Shown in pieces: positions 8,068 through 17,355 of a DNA stretch of 60,106 nucleotides. The stretch is taken from the NCBI RefSeq assembly GCF_019266065.1, contig NZ_LPNR01000084.1, forward strand, positions 1 through 60,106, given 5' to 3'. Position 1 is the stretch's first letter, and each line of letters opens with the position of its first letter. The notes below the pieces were generated by a model that saw only the letters and a program-made list of their open reading frames with translations, was not told the origin of the DNA and did no database searches. The stretch is from Nocardia sp. MH4. GTDB taxonomy: Bacteria > Actinomycetota > Actinomycetes > Mycobacteriales > Mycobacteriaceae. The position numbers and the translations under genes were made by a program.

Positions 8068-9413
8068 TGGACGCCGAGACGCAGTTGCAGACCAACATCG
8101 AGCAGTGGCGCGGATACGTCCAGCGCCACCGCGCGATCTCGGTCGCCGACGTCGACGAGATGGAAGATCATCTGCGCGAACAGGTCTCGTCCCTCCAAGA
8201 CGCGGGACTGTCGGCCGACGAGGCGTTCCTGGTCGCGGTGAAGCGGATGGGTAGCCTGGACGCGCTGTCGCGCGAGTTCGCGATCGAGCACTCCGAAAGG
8301 CTCTGGAAGCAGCTGGTTCTGCTGCCCGCCGAGTCCGACGAGACCGGGCGGCAGAGCAATCGGGAACTGGTGGTCGTCCTGTCGCTGGCGATCGGCGCCG
8401 CCCTGTCGCTGAAGGCCGGCTTCGCCTGGCTGCGCGGTTCGGCCGTGGGTGTGAACGCGGCCCTGCTCGTCCTTCCGTTCCTCGCAGCCTATTTCGCCTG
8501 GAAACGACAGGTGACCGCGAAGGTCGCCGCCACGCTGATCGTGCCGTTCGTGCTCGTGGCACTGGTGCTGAATCTCTTTCCCTTCGAGCCCGACGGCGCG
8601 ACCGAGGTGATCGCCGCGATCCACGCGCCGATCGCGCTGTGGTTCGTGATCGGCCTGGCCTATGTCGGCGGCGACTGGCGATCGGACCGGCGCCGGATGG
8701 ACTTCATCCGGTTCACCGGCGAGTGGTTCGTCTATCTCACCCTGCTGGCGCTGGGCGGCGGCGTCCTGATCGGGTTGACGGTCGGCGCGTTCGGCACGCT
8801 CGATCTGAACATCGAGCCGTTCATCGAGGACTGGGTGCTGCCGTTCGGCGTCGCGGGCGCGGTGATCGTCGCCGCCTGGCTCGTCGAGGCCAAGCAGAAC
8901 GTCGTGGAGAACATCGCGCCCGTGCTCACCCGGGTGTTCACGCCGCTGACCATCCTCATGCTGCTGGCCCTGCTCGCCGCGTTCGCCACGACTCCCAGCG
9001 TGATCGACGTCGACCGCACCCTGCTCATCCAGATGGACCTGATCCTGGTGCTGGTCCTGGGCCTGCTGCTGTATTCGATCTCCGCGCGCGACCCGCTGGC
9101 CCCGCCCGGCTTCTTCGACCGGGTCCAGCTGGTCCTGGTGCTCAGTGCCCTCGCGGTCGATGTGGTGATGCTGACCGCCATGCTCACCCGCATCGCGGAG
9201 TTCGGATGGTCGCCGAACAAGATCGTCGCCCTCGGCCTGAACGTCGTGCTGCTGGTGAACCTGGTGTGGTCGGTCCGGCTGGGCATCGGATTCCTGCGCG
9301 GCCGTCAGGGATTCGCCGAGCTGGAACGGTGGCAGACCCGCTATCTGCCCGTGTACGGGATCTGGGCCGCCGCCGTCGTGATCGCCGTTCCGCCCGCGTT
9401 CGACTTCGTCTGA
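8067..9413 (+). CDS. Permease-prefix-domain polytopic membrane protein
   Basis: 448 residues. The N-terminal 85 residues form the permease prefix domain 1 (helical, with MEDHLREQVSSL and EAFLVAVKRMGS), followed by about ten hydrophobic helices. The ATG overlaps the TGA of the padR gene (TGATG), so translation is coupled; AAAGGA lies about 9 bases upstream. PadR plus permease-prefix protein is a recurrent pair, in which the membrane protein is thought to be the regulated target. No transporter motif or soluble catalytic domain is visible, and its function is unknown. Confidence 0.82.
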   Translation: MDAETQLQTNIEQWRGYVQRHRAISVADVDEMEDHLREQVSSLQDAGLSADEAFLVAVKRMGSLDALSREFAIEHSERLWKQLVLLPAESDETGRQSNRELVVVLSLAIGAALSLKAGFAWLRGSAVGVNAALLVLPFLAAYFAWKRQVTAKVAATLIVPFVLVALVLNLFPFEPDGATEVIAAIHAPIALWFVIGLAYVGGDWRSDRRRMDFIRFTGEWFVYLTLLALGGGVLIGLTVGAFGTLDLNIEPFIEDWVLPFGVAGAVIVAAWLVEAKQNVVENIAPVLTRVFTPLTILMLLALLAAFATTPSVIDVDRTLLIQMDLILVLVLGLLLYSISARDPLAPPGFFDRVQLVLVLSALAVDVVMLTAMLTRIAEFGWSPNKIVALGLNVVLLVNLVWSVRLGIGFLRGRQGFAELERWQTRYLPVYGIWAAAVVIAVPPAFDFV

Positions 9414-9447
9414 GCCCGAACCAGCGCGAGTAGACTCGGGGGATGCA

Positions 9448-9474
9448 CGCGGCGCCGGCGTGCCCGGCGCCGCG
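9448..9474. terminator. GC-rich hairpin between two genes
   Basis: Perfect 11-bp arms (CGCGGCGCCGG and complement) around a 5-base loop, between the permease-prefix gene and the UPF0182 gene. It may end the padR operon or lie in the UPF0182 leader, 17 bases before its start. Confidence 0.45.
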
Positions 9475-9491
9475 GTCCACGGGAGTGGCGG

Positions 9492-12386
9492 ATGAGCGCT
9501 GGTGACGGGTCGGAGCGGATACCCCGGACGTGGCGACTGCTACTGACGGCAGTCGTGGTGCTCTTCCTGTCCCTGCTCGTCGTACCCCGGCTGATCGGCC
9601 TGTACGTCAACTGGTTGTGGTTCGGCGAGGTCGGCTACCGCGGCGTCTGGTCGACGGTGCTGCTCACCCGGCTGACGCTGTTCGCGGTGATCGCGACGAT
9701 CCTCGGCGCCGCCCTGTTCACGGCCATGTGGCTGGCCTACCGATCGCGCCCGGCCTTCTTCCCCGGCGGGCGCGACGACGACCCGATCACCCCCTATCGC
9801 ACGGCGGTGAGCCGGTGGCCGTTGCGGTTCGGGCTCGGCATCGCCGCGGCCTTCGGTCTGCTCTGTGGCCTGGCCGGGCAGTCGCGCTGGCAGACGGTAC
9901 AGCTGTTCCTGCGGGGCGGCTCCTTCGGCGAACGTGACCCCCAGTTCGATCTCGACGTGGGCTTCTACGTCTTCGACCTGCCGTTCTACCGGCTCGTGCT
10001 CAGCTGGCTGTTCGTCGTCGTGTTCGTCGCCTTCCTGGCCTGCCTGGCGACCCACTATCTGTTCGGCGGAGTGCGGCTGTCCGGGAAGTCGATCGGCATC
10101 ACCGCGGCGGCGCGCTGTCACCTCGCGGTGCTGGTCGGCGTGTTCTTCGTGCTGAAGGCGGGCGCGTACTGGCTGGACCGCTACGCGCTGCTGTCGAGCG
10201 GGCGGCGCGAGCCCACCTTCGCCGGCGCGGGCTACACCGACATCAACGCCGTGCTGCCCGCCCGCTTCATCATGTTCGCCATCGCGCTGATCTGCGCCGC
10301 CGCGGTGTTCTCGGCGGTCGTGGTGCGTGATCTGCGGGTGCCCGCCATGGCCGCGGCTCTGCTGTTGCTGTCGTCGATCGTGGCGGGCGGGGTGTGGCCG
10401 CTGGTCGTCGAGCAGTTCTCGGTGCGCCCGAACGCCGCCGACCTGGAGAGCCCCTACATCGAGCGCAATATCGCCGCGACCAGGCAGGCCTATGGGATCG
10501 GCGCGGATCGGGTCCACTACCAGCCCTATCCCGGTGTCGGCACCGCGCCGCCACCGGAAGTCCCCGCGGACGCGACCACGCTCGCCAACCTGCGCCTGCT
10601 CGACCCGCACGTGCTCTCGCGCACCTTCACCCAGCAGCAACAGCTCAAGAACTTCTACAGCTTCCCCGACAACCTGGACCTGGATCGCTACCGGGTCGAC
10701 GGGCAGCTGCGCGACTACGTCGTCACCGCCAGGGAACTGACCCCCGCCGCGCTCAGCGGCAACCAGGGGCACTGGGTCAACCGGCACACCGTCTACACCC
10801 ACGGTGACGGGTTCGTCGCCGCCCCCGCGAACCGGGTCAACGCAGCCGTCGTCGACGCGGCGAGCGACAGCGCCGCGGGCAACAGCGGATACCCGATCTA
10901 CGCGGTCAGCGATATCGCCACCCAACACACCGGGCACCAGGTGATCCCGGTCGACCAGCCCCGCGTCTACTTCGGCGAGGTGATCGCCAGGGGCGAGCCC
11001 GACTACGCCATCGTCGGCGGCGGCACCGAACCCCGCGAATACGACACCGACAGCACCAAATACACCTACGCGGGCAAAGGCGGTGTGCCGATCGGGAACT
11101 GGCTGAACCGGCTCGCCTTCGCCACCGTCTACACCGAGCGCAACATCGTGTTCTCGACCGCGATCGGCGCCGATTCCAAGATCATTTTCCACCGTGCTCC
11201 CGGTGAGCGGGTCGAACTGGTCGCGCCGTGGCTGACCACCGACGGCAATCCCTATCCCGCCGTCGTGGGCGGGCGCATCGTCTGGATCGTGGACGCCTAC
11301 ACCACGATCGACGGCTACCCCTACGCCGCGCGCAGCTCGCTCGCGGCGCTCGGCGCGGTCGAGGACCAGGGGTTGCGCGAACCCGGCGAGATCTCCTACA
11401 TCCGCAACTCGGTCAAGGCCACCGTCGACGCCTACGACGGCACGGTCACGCTGTATCAGGTCGACGAGCAGGACCCGATCCTGGCCGCCTGGATGCGCGT
11501 GTTCCCCGGCACCGTCGAACCGCCGTCGGCGATCAGCGACGAGCTGCGCGCCCACTTCCGCTATCCCGAAGACCTTTTCGTCATCCAACGCGACATGCTC
11601 GCCCGCTACCACGTCGACGAACCACGAGAGTTCTTCACCAACAACGCGTTCTGGTCGGTACCCAGCGACCCGACCGTCGAGACCAACCCGCACCAGGCCC
11701 CGTTCTACGTACTGGTCGGCGACCCCCGGACCGCCGAGGCCTCGTTCCGGCTGGCCGGCGCGATGGTCGGCTTCCGCCGGGAGTTCCTGTCGGCCTACAT
11801 CTCCGTGCATTCCGACCCCGAGGACTACGGCGAGTTCAGCATTCTCCAACTGCCCACCGACACCCTCACCCAGGGACCACAGCAGATCCAGAATTCGATG
11901 ATCTCCGACACCAGGGTGGCCTCCGAACGCACGCTGCTGGAACGCTCCAACCGCATCCAGTACGGCAACCTGCTCACCCTGCCGATCGCCGACGGCGGCG
12001 TGCTGTACGTGGAACCGCTGTTCACCGAACGGATTTCGACCGCTCCCAACGGGTCGACCTTCCCGCAGCTGGCCCGCGTGCTGGTCAGCTACCGCGAACC
12101 CGGTACCGGCGGTGTCCGGGTCGGGTACGCGCCGACGCTGGCCGAGGCCCTCGACCAGGTGTACGGCCCGGCCACCGGCGATCTCGCCACCGCCCCCGGC
12201 GGCAGCCCCGGCGCCCCGCCACCCCCGGGCCGACGTCCACCGGCGCAGGCCCCGCCGCCGTCGGCCACTCAGGCACCGCTGGACGAGGACGCGATCGCCC
12301 GCATCGAAGCCGAACTCGACGCGGCCAGGGCCGCCCTGGAGCGGCTCGAACAACAGCTGGGCATTCTGCGCGGCCCGGACAAGTGA
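9492..12386 (+). CDS. UPF0182 family large membrane protein
   Basis: 964 residues, close to the length of Mycobacterium Rv3193c and Rv0064. About seven membrane helices occupy the first 300 residues (with VNWLWFGEVGYRGVW), followed by a large extracytoplasmic domain rich in Tyr and Trp (SPYIERNIAATRQAY, TQQQQLKNFYSF). The C-terminus has a Pro-rich linker and a short coiled coil (IEAELDAARAALERLEQQL). The function of UPF0182 is not known; it is conserved in actinobacteria and in some other phyla. The start at 9492 follows a GAGTGG-type site. Confidence 0.92.
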   Translation: MSAGDGSERIPRTWRLLLTAVVVLFLSLLVVPRLIGLYVNWLWFGEVGYRGVWSTVLLTRLTLFAVIATILGAALFTAMWLAYRSRPAFFPGGRDDDPITPYRTAVSRWPLRFGLGIAAAFGLLCGLAGQSRWQTVQLFLRGGSFGERDPQFDLDVGFYVFDLPFYRLVLSWLFVVVFVAFLACLATHYLFGGVRLSGKSIGITAAARCHLAVLVGVFFVLKAGAYWLDRYALLSSGRREPTFAGAGYTDINAVLPARFIMFAIALICAAAVFSAVVVRDLRVPAMAAALLLLSSIVAGGVWPLVVEQFSVRPNAADLESPYIERNIAATRQAYGIGADRVHYQPYPGVGTAPPPEVPADATTLANLRLLDPHVLSRTFTQQQQLKNFYSFPDNLDLDRYRVDGQLRDYVVTARELTPAALSGNQGHWVNRHTVYTHGDGFVAAPANRVNAAVVDAASDSAAGNSGYPIYAVSDIATQHTGHQVIPVDQPRVYFGEVIARGEPDYAIVGGGTEPREYDTDSTKYTYAGKGGVPIGNWLNRLAFATVYTERNIVFSTAIGADSKIIFHRAPGERVELVAPWLTTDGNPYPAVVGGRIVWIVDAYTTIDGYPYAARSSLAALGAVEDQGLREPGEISYIRNSVKATVDAYDGTVTLYQVDEQDPILAAWMRVFPGTVEPPSAISDELRAHFRYPEDLFVIQRDMLARYHVDEPREFFTNNAFWSVPSDPTVETNPHQAPFYVLVGDPRTAEASFRLAGAMVGFRREFLSAYISVHSDPEDYGEFSILQLPTDTLTQGPQQIQNSMISDTRVASERTLLERSNRIQYGNLLTLPIADGGVLYVEPLFTERISTAPNGSTFPQLARVLVSYREPGTGGVRVGYAPTLAEALDQVYGPATGDLATAPGGSPGAPPPPGRRPPAQAPPPSATQAPLDEDAIARIEAELDAARAALERLEQQLGILRGPDK

Positions 12387-12407
12387 GCCTCACCGATCAC
12401 ACGCGAC

Positions 12408-12791
12408 TCAGAGCTGGGCGAGCACCAGCGCGACACCACCGATCAGCGGCGGAACCAGCTGGATCGATGCCGCCCGCGCCTTGTCCGGCGACGACACCAG
12501 CAGCACCACCCCCGCCGCCACCATCGACCCGGCACCCGCCAGCACCAGCGCCACCCCGATCCCGGTGTCGCCGAACACGGTGAACCCCATGCCGACCGCC
12601 GCGACGACGGCGAGGAACAGGTTGTAGAACCCCTGATTGAACGCCATCTCCCGGGTCGCCTCGGCCTGCTCCGCCGAGATCCCGAACGTCGCCCTCGTTC
12701 GCGGACGCGTCCATTGCAGCGACTCCAGCACGAAGATGTACCCGTGCAACAGCACGGCGATCCCGACGAACACCAACGCCACGACCGTCAT
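12408..12791 (-). CDS. DUF1304 small membrane protein
   Basis: 127 residues with four hydrophobic helices. N-terminal VALVFVGIAVLLHGYIFVLE, then WTRPRTRATFGIS and ATREMAFNQGFYNLFLA, are characteristic of the DUF1304 family. Function unknown. It is convergent with the UPF0182 gene, 21 bases apart and without a clear terminator hairpin. Confidence 0.85.
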   Translation of the reverse strand: MTVVALVFVGIAVLLHGYIFVLESLQWTRPRTRATFGISAEQAEATREMAFNQGFYNLFLAVVAAVGMGFTVFGDTGIGVALVLAGAGSMVAAGVVLLVSSPDKARAASIQLVPPLIGGVALVLAQL

Positions 12792-13009
12792 CGCGCCACC
12801 TCCAGAAGGGCAGGGCCCGCACCGGGCTTGCCGCGATTATCACCCACCACCCCACCGCGCACGCCCTCGCCGGGCCGGGTTCTCGCCCCGGAAAACCGCT
12901 GGCCCGCCATCGACGGCCGCCGAATCGCTCCCTTCGCGCTGTTGGCGGCGGAGAGCACGAGCTACGCCGGGCGTGGCGTGGCCACCCGCGCCGATCGAGG
13001 TGCGGGTGG

Positions 13010-14089
13010 CTAGCCGACGGGTGCGGGTGCGCGGACCTGGCGGCCGACCTCGTCGAGATGGCCCAGGGCCTGGGCGTAGGACTCGAGCAGCGACGTCTCG
13101 CAGTAGGGGACCCCGATTTCGGCGCAGAAGTCCGCGACGATGGGCTGGGCCCGATGCAGGTTGGGGCGGGGCATGGACGGGAACAGGTGGTGCTCGATCT
13201 GGTAGTTCAGACCGCCCAGGGCCGTGTCGACGAGGAAGCTGCCGCGGACATTGCGAGAGGTGAGCACCTGACGGCGAAGGAAGTCGGTGTTGTCGCCCTC
13301 GGGCAGCACCTCCATCCCCTTGTGATTGGGGGCGAAGGTCGATCCCATGTAGAGGCCGAACAAACCCTGCTGAACAGCGATGAACACCAACGCTTTCCCC
13401 GGCGACAGCACCAGGAACACCGTGCCCAGATAGGCGCAGGCGTGCGCGGCGAGCGTCAGGCCTTCGACGAGCCGGTTCGGGATCGGCCAGCGCAGCACAG
13501 CTCGCACGCTGGCGAAGTGCAGGCTGCCGCCCTCGAGCAGCAGCATCGGGAAGAACAGCCAGGCCTGGTAGCGGAAAATGAAGCGCCGCCAGCCTTTTCC
13601 GGCCCGGGCCCGCTCCGCCGAGAACGCCAGGACGCCCATGGCATCGGGATCGGCACCCTCGGTGTTGGGGTGGGCGTGGTGGCGGTTGTGATTGCTGGTC
13701 CACCAGCCGATGCTCAGCCCGATCGCGAGATTGCCCGCGATCAGCCCGTACAGGTAGTTGGCGCGCCGAGACGCGAAGATCTGCTTGTGTCCCGCGTCGT
13801 GCCCGAGGAACGCGATCTGGGAGAACACCGCGGCCAGGAACACCCCGATCCCCACCGCCCACCACGAATCCCCGAGGGCGACGAACGCCGCCCACCCGCC
13901 GAGGAACGCCGCCGCGGTGAGCGCGCTCTTCCACCCGTAGTACCGCAGGTCACGGTCCAACAGGCCCGCCGCCCTGATCCGACGCAACAAGATCGAATAC
14001 TCGCTGCCACGCACCGGGGCCACATCAGAGACAACTACCACCGCACCAGCATGACGGATGCAGGCCACCACCAGGTGAACTCGGCGCAT
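13010..14089 (-). CDS. Membrane fatty-acid desaturase (DesA3-like)
   Basis: 359 residues from the ATG at 14089. All three histidine boxes of the membrane diiron desaturases are present: HDAGH (97-101), HNRHH (134-138) and QIEHH (297-301); the Gln in the last box is also usual in front-end and DesA3-type enzymes. Four hydrophobic helices lie between the boxes. It introduces double bonds into acyl-CoA or phospholipid acyl chains, with electrons from a reductase not found nearby. The start is uncertain: homologues begin near residue 23-30, and GTG codons at residues 17, 23 and 26 are alternatives. The MFS stop lies 15 bases upstream, so the two may be co-transcribed. Confidence 0.88.
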   Translation of the reverse strand: MRRVHLVVACIRHAGAVVVVSDVAPVRGSEYSILLRRIRAAGLLDRDLRYYGWKSALTAAAFLGGWAAFVALGDSWWAVGIGVFLAAVFSQIAFLGHDAGHKQIFASRRANYLYGLIAGNLAIGLSIGWWTSNHNRHHAHPNTEGADPDAMGVLAFSAERARAGKGWRRFIFRYQAWLFFPMLLLEGGSLHFASVRAVLRWPIPNRLVEGLTLAAHACAYLGTVFLVLSPGKALVFIAVQQGLFGLYMGSTFAPNHKGMEVLPEGDNTDFLRRQVLTSRNVRGSFLVDTALGGLNYQIEHHLFPSMPRPNLHRAQPIVADFCAEIGVPYCETSLLESYAQALGHLDEVGRQVRAPAPVG

Positions 14090-14104
14090 CTGCGCGAGAT
14101 CGCC

Positions 14105-15664
14105 CTACGGCGCGTCGCTTCGGGAACGCTCCGTGTCCAGCGCCGTGAACGCCGCGGCGGCGAGAATCAGCACCGCCGACACCACCAGGGCCACATCGAG
14201 CCCGTGATGGAACGCCACCTTGCCCTCGTTGAGCACCTCCGACACTTTCGACAGGTACTTCAGATAGGGCCCGATATCGACACCCTCGGGGATACGGCCA
14301 CGTTCCACCGCTTGAACCGCGTCCGGCTGCAACGTGGTTGGCAGCCCCAGTGCGTCCATCTTCTTCTTCAGATCCGACGACAGGAACGAGCTCACCAGGA
14401 CGCCGAGCACGGCGACACCGAACGCCGAACCGACCTGGCGCATCGTATTGGTCACCGCGGCCGCCATGCCCGAATGCTCGGCCGGGACGCCCGACATCAC
14501 CGCCGAGGTCAACGGCACCACCGCGATGCCGAAGCCGAGCCCGGCCACGCCCATCGCGGCGGCGATCCACGGATCGTGCAACGTCCCCGACAGCGCCTGG
14601 CGGGTCAGCAGGATGCCACCCGCGCCGAGCACGCACCCGAGGATCATCGGCACCCGCGCGCCGCGACGCGACACCCAGTAGCCCGCCACCAGGGAGCCGA
14701 TCACGATCGCGACGGCCATCGGGACGAAGATCGCGGCGGTGCGCGCGGCCGAATACGACTGCATCACTTGCAGATACAGCGCGGTAAAGAAGAAGATCGA
14801 GAAGATGCCGAAATAGACCGCGAAGGCGACCACCAGCGCACCGCGCACGGCCCGCAGGCGCAAATAGCGGAAGTCGAGCATCGGTGCGCGCGCCCGCTTC
14901 TCGACGACGACGAACGCGGCGAACGCGATCGCCCCCAGCGCGAACAGACCCAGCACCGACGGTGCCGTGTAACCCCGATCCTGGCCGACGGTCGCGGCGT
15001 AGATCACCGCGCCGAACGCCGTGGCGCCGAGCACCGCGCCGGCCCAGTCGACCGGCGCCTGCTGCGGGTCCGCGCTCTCCGGCACCGACCACCACGCGAC
15101 GACCATCGCCACCGCGCCGATCACCAGGTTGAACCAGAAGATCGAACGCCACCCGTACAGATCGACCAGCACACCGCCGAGCACCGGCCCCGCCGCCAGC
15201 GCCAGCCCCGACACCGCCGCCCACACACCGAGCGCCTTGGCTCGCGCGCGCTCACCCGGGAAGATGTGGCGCAGCACCGACAGGGTGCCCGGCTCCGACG
15301 CCGCGGCACCGAGTCCCATGATCGCGCGGCCCGCGATGAGCAGCGCGACGCTGCTCGCGAGCGCGGAGACCACCGATCCGGCGCAGAAGATCACCAACCC
15401 GACGATCATGACCTTCTTGCGTCCCCACCGGTCACCGAGCGATCCGCCCGCCAACATCAGCCCGGCGAAGACCACCGTGTAGGCGTTGACCACCCACTGC
15501 AGCAGGGTCACATCGGTACTCAACTCACGTCGGATATCGCCGAGCGCAACGCTGACCACGGTGGTGTCCAAGAAGGTCACGAATACCACTGCCACGACTG
15601 CTGCCAGAGCGACTCCCGGCCGCGCCGGTGTCCCCGGCGCCGTCCCCATCGGTCTCACGGGCAC
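14105..15664 (-). CDS. MFS transporter, DHA2 (14-helix, EmrB/QacA) family
   Basis: 519 residues with 14 predicted helices. Motif C-like FLDTTVVSVAL in helix 1, motif A region GGSLGDRWGRKKVM, and the DHA2-type ANTMRQVGSAFGVAVLG near the C-terminal half are visible. These proteins export drugs or hydrophobic metabolites by proton antiport. A loop of about 50 residues near the C-terminus (around KKKMDALGLP) lies outside the membrane. The start is uncertain (GTG at 15664 or 15658, or ATG at 15649). Remnants of a methyltransferase gene run into its 5' end. Confidence 0.9.
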   Translation of the reverse strand: MPVRPMGTAPGTPARPGVALAAVVAVVFVTFLDTTVVSVALGDIRRELSTDVTLLQWVVNAYTVVFAGLMLAGGSLGDRWGRKKVMIVGLVIFCAGSVVSALASSVALLIAGRAIMGLGAAASEPGTLSVLRHIFPGERARAKALGVWAAVSGLALAAGPVLGGVLVDLYGWRSIFWFNLVIGAVAMVVAWWSVPESADPQQAPVDWAGAVLGATAFGAVIYAATVGQDRGYTAPSVLGLFALGAIAFAAFVVVEKRARAPMLDFRYLRLRAVRGALVVAFAVYFGIFSIFFFTALYLQVMQSYSAARTAAIFVPMAVAIVIGSLVAGYWVSRRGARVPMILGCVLGAGGILLTRQALSGTLHDPWIAAAMGVAGLGFGIAVVPLTSAVMSGVPAEHSGMAAAVTNTMRQVGSAFGVAVLGVLVSSFLSSDLKKKMDALGLPTTLQPDAVQAVERGRIPEGVDIGPYLKYLSKVSEVLNEGKVAFHHGLDVALVVSAVLILAAAAFTALDTERSRSDAP

Positions 15665-16160
15665 AGGTTACTGGCGAGTTCCCCCGGACGCCGACCCAAC
15701 CTCGCCGACGGAGCGAACACACCGGACTTCGACGGTTCCCGTTGGGCGAGCCGACGTCTCGCCGTCACCAGTCGTAGGTCGGCGGGCCGGTCCGGCGTCC
15801 AGGTGGCGGCCGAGGCGGTGCTCAGCCGCAGGCGCTCGGTGCGCGGCCGGGCACGGAAGAAGCCGACGAGGCCGAACCCGATCAGCGTGACATCGGCCGA
15901 CGTAAACTCTTGGGCGAACCGCTCTTCCGCCTCCAGCAGCGCTCGTCCCTCCCCGCAGCACACATCGATCCAGGTGACCGCGGCGTCCTGGTCGGCGCGC
16001 AGCCGCTGCGCCGACCACCGGTACGGATCGAAGCCGAGTGCCCTGGCATAGCTGTTGACCCCGACAGCCCGCGCCCGCGATTCATCGCGTTGTTCGCCAC
16101 CACCGACGACAGTTCCAGCGCGGCGTCATCGAGCAGGCGGGGTGCGGATTCCGTGGTCAC
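15655..16160 (-). pseudogene. Frameshifted and truncated class I SAM-dependent methyltransferase
   Basis: Reading from the GTG at 16160, the first 30 residues (up to NNAMNRGRG) are in one frame. At about 16055-16070 the homologous sequence continues in another frame (GVNSYARALGFDPYRW, then WIDVCCGEGRALLEA, the SAM-binding motif I, then a GLVGFF stretch), consistent with loss of one base. After about PDRPADL similarity ends and the frame runs through the MFS start, stopping at 15655, so the 3' part of a protein normally about 250 residues long is missing. The GTG overlaps the upstream DUF1801 stop (GTGA), showing the gene was once translationally coupled. Confidence 0.7.
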
Positions 16161-16567
16161 CCCGCCATTGTGCCGCTTCCCGCCGACGACTCGTTCAGCC
16201 CGACAGCCGCCCGCACCAGACCCTTGAATCCCTCTTCATCGAGCGCGTCCCCCTCCCGCAGATCGATCACCCGCCGGGTGTTCCCGTCCAGCCCGGAGTT
16301 GAAAACCCCACGCGGATCAGGCAATCGAGCCCCTTTGGCGAAGGTGACCTTCACGATCTGCTGGTACGTCTCCCCCGTACACGCCATCCCGTCGTGATAC
16401 CACACCGGCACCCCACGCCACTTCCACTCCTCGACGATCCCCGGGTCCGCCTCGTGCACCAGTGCCCGAATCCGCGCCAGCACCTCCCCCCGCCAATCCC
16501 CCAACTCCGCGATCCGCTCATCGATCCGTCGCCCAGCCGAACCCTGATCACCCGTCACCGCCATCAC
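16157..16567 (-). CDS. DUF1801 domain protein
   Basis: 136 residues. The DUF1801 fold (YdhG-like) is recognised from VLARIRALVHEADPGIVEEW, the aromatic WRGVPVWYHDG, and TFAKGARLPDP. Function unknown; members are small soluble proteins sometimes linked to iron or stress genes. The start may be GTG at 16567 or the ATG directly after it. It shares a 4-base overlap with the decayed methyltransferase downstream. Confidence 0.85.
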   Translation of the reverse strand: MMAVTGDQGSAGRRIDERIAELGDWRGEVLARIRALVHEADPGIVEEWKWRGVPVWYHDGMACTGETYQQIVKVTFAKGARLPDPRGVFNSGLDGNTRRVIDLREGDALDEEGFKGLVRAAVGLNESSAGSGTMAG

Positions 16568-16818
16568 CCCGGTCGCTCTCGTCGTTGTCGCAGGTCCGAT
16601 CCCCGAGTATCCCCCGACCTCCAGCAGAACCCGGTCGGTCCCGCTCGAGCATGTCGACCGGGATAGTCACCTCGACCGGTTCGTCGAGCAGGAGAACTCT
16701 GCGATGGACGGTGCGTGCTCGGCAGCGTCGTCCGGACCAATCACGGCCGTGGTGAGACACACCGAGCGGGCGTTGACAAGGTGTCCTGGCTCACACGCAT
16801 AGCCACGAAGGAGTCTCC

Positions 16819-17249
16819 ATGCGTCTGCTGAAATCCCGTCCGCCCGCGATCCTCGGATCGATCATCGCGGCAGGGGCCCTCATCGCCGCCGGCAGCGGTA
16901 GCGCCGCCGCCGCGCCGCACACCGGTGAAGTGTTCCTCACCTTCGTTCGCCACGCCGAGTCCGCGGGCAACACCTCCGGCCTGATCGACACGTCGGTGCC
17001 GGGCCCCGGCCTGACCAGGGCTACCTCGCCGCCCCGATCCAGTGGCTGCAGGGCAACCGCGGCGACAAGCGGGCCGTGGTCTTCTCCCACGGCGGCGCCA
17101 TCATGATCTGGGCCCTCATGTCCGTCAACAACCCGGACATGAGCAAGCTGCGGACCGACCCCCTGCACAACACCGGCCGGGTAGTCGTCAAGGGCAGCCC
17201 CGCCAAGGGCGGGAAGCTCGTCTCCTGGGACGGCCATTCCGTCTCCTGA
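16819..17249 (+). pseudogene. Secreted histidine phosphatase with internal deletion
   Basis: A good ribosome-binding site (GAAGGAG) and a signal peptide (about 1-33, GSAAAAPH) lead to the N-terminal catalytic motif FVRHAESAGN. The frame is normal to about 17018 (VPGPGLT), where sequence jumps into another frame: GYLAAPIQWLQGN, then AVVFSHGGAIMIWAL with the second catalytic His, to a stop at 17247-17249. About 90-100 residues normally lying between these blocks are missing, so roughly 300 bases were deleted with a frame change. A TTGACA box at 16773-16778 may be a remaining -35 element. No active enzyme is expected. Confidence 0.8.
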
Positions 17250-17261
17250 GCCGAACAAGCA

Positions 17262-17301
17262 GCGGCGGGATCGCGCCGAGAACCGGTCGCGATCCCGTCG
17301 C
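17262..17301. terminator. Hairpin between convergent genes
   Basis: 14-bp arms with one G-T pair (17262-17275 and 17288-17301) around a 12-base loop, between the phosphatase pseudogene and the end of the convergent sigma factor gene; it can serve both. Confidence 0.65.
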
Positions 17302-17355
17302 CGAGGTAGTCGTCCAGGCGCTGACCTAACCGACGCCGACGGAGCCGACGACGTT

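Noticed and set aside
9540..12353. A 937-codon open frame antisense to the UPF0182 gene
   Set aside because: High-GC codon bias of the real gene creates long antisense frames; the translation has no recognisable motif and is rich in Arg, Gly and Asp.
16548..16760. A 70-codon minus-strand frame upstream of the DUF1801 gene
   Set aside because: Partly protein-like, but no ribosome-binding site or family; it overlaps the DUF1801 start. Left unannotated.
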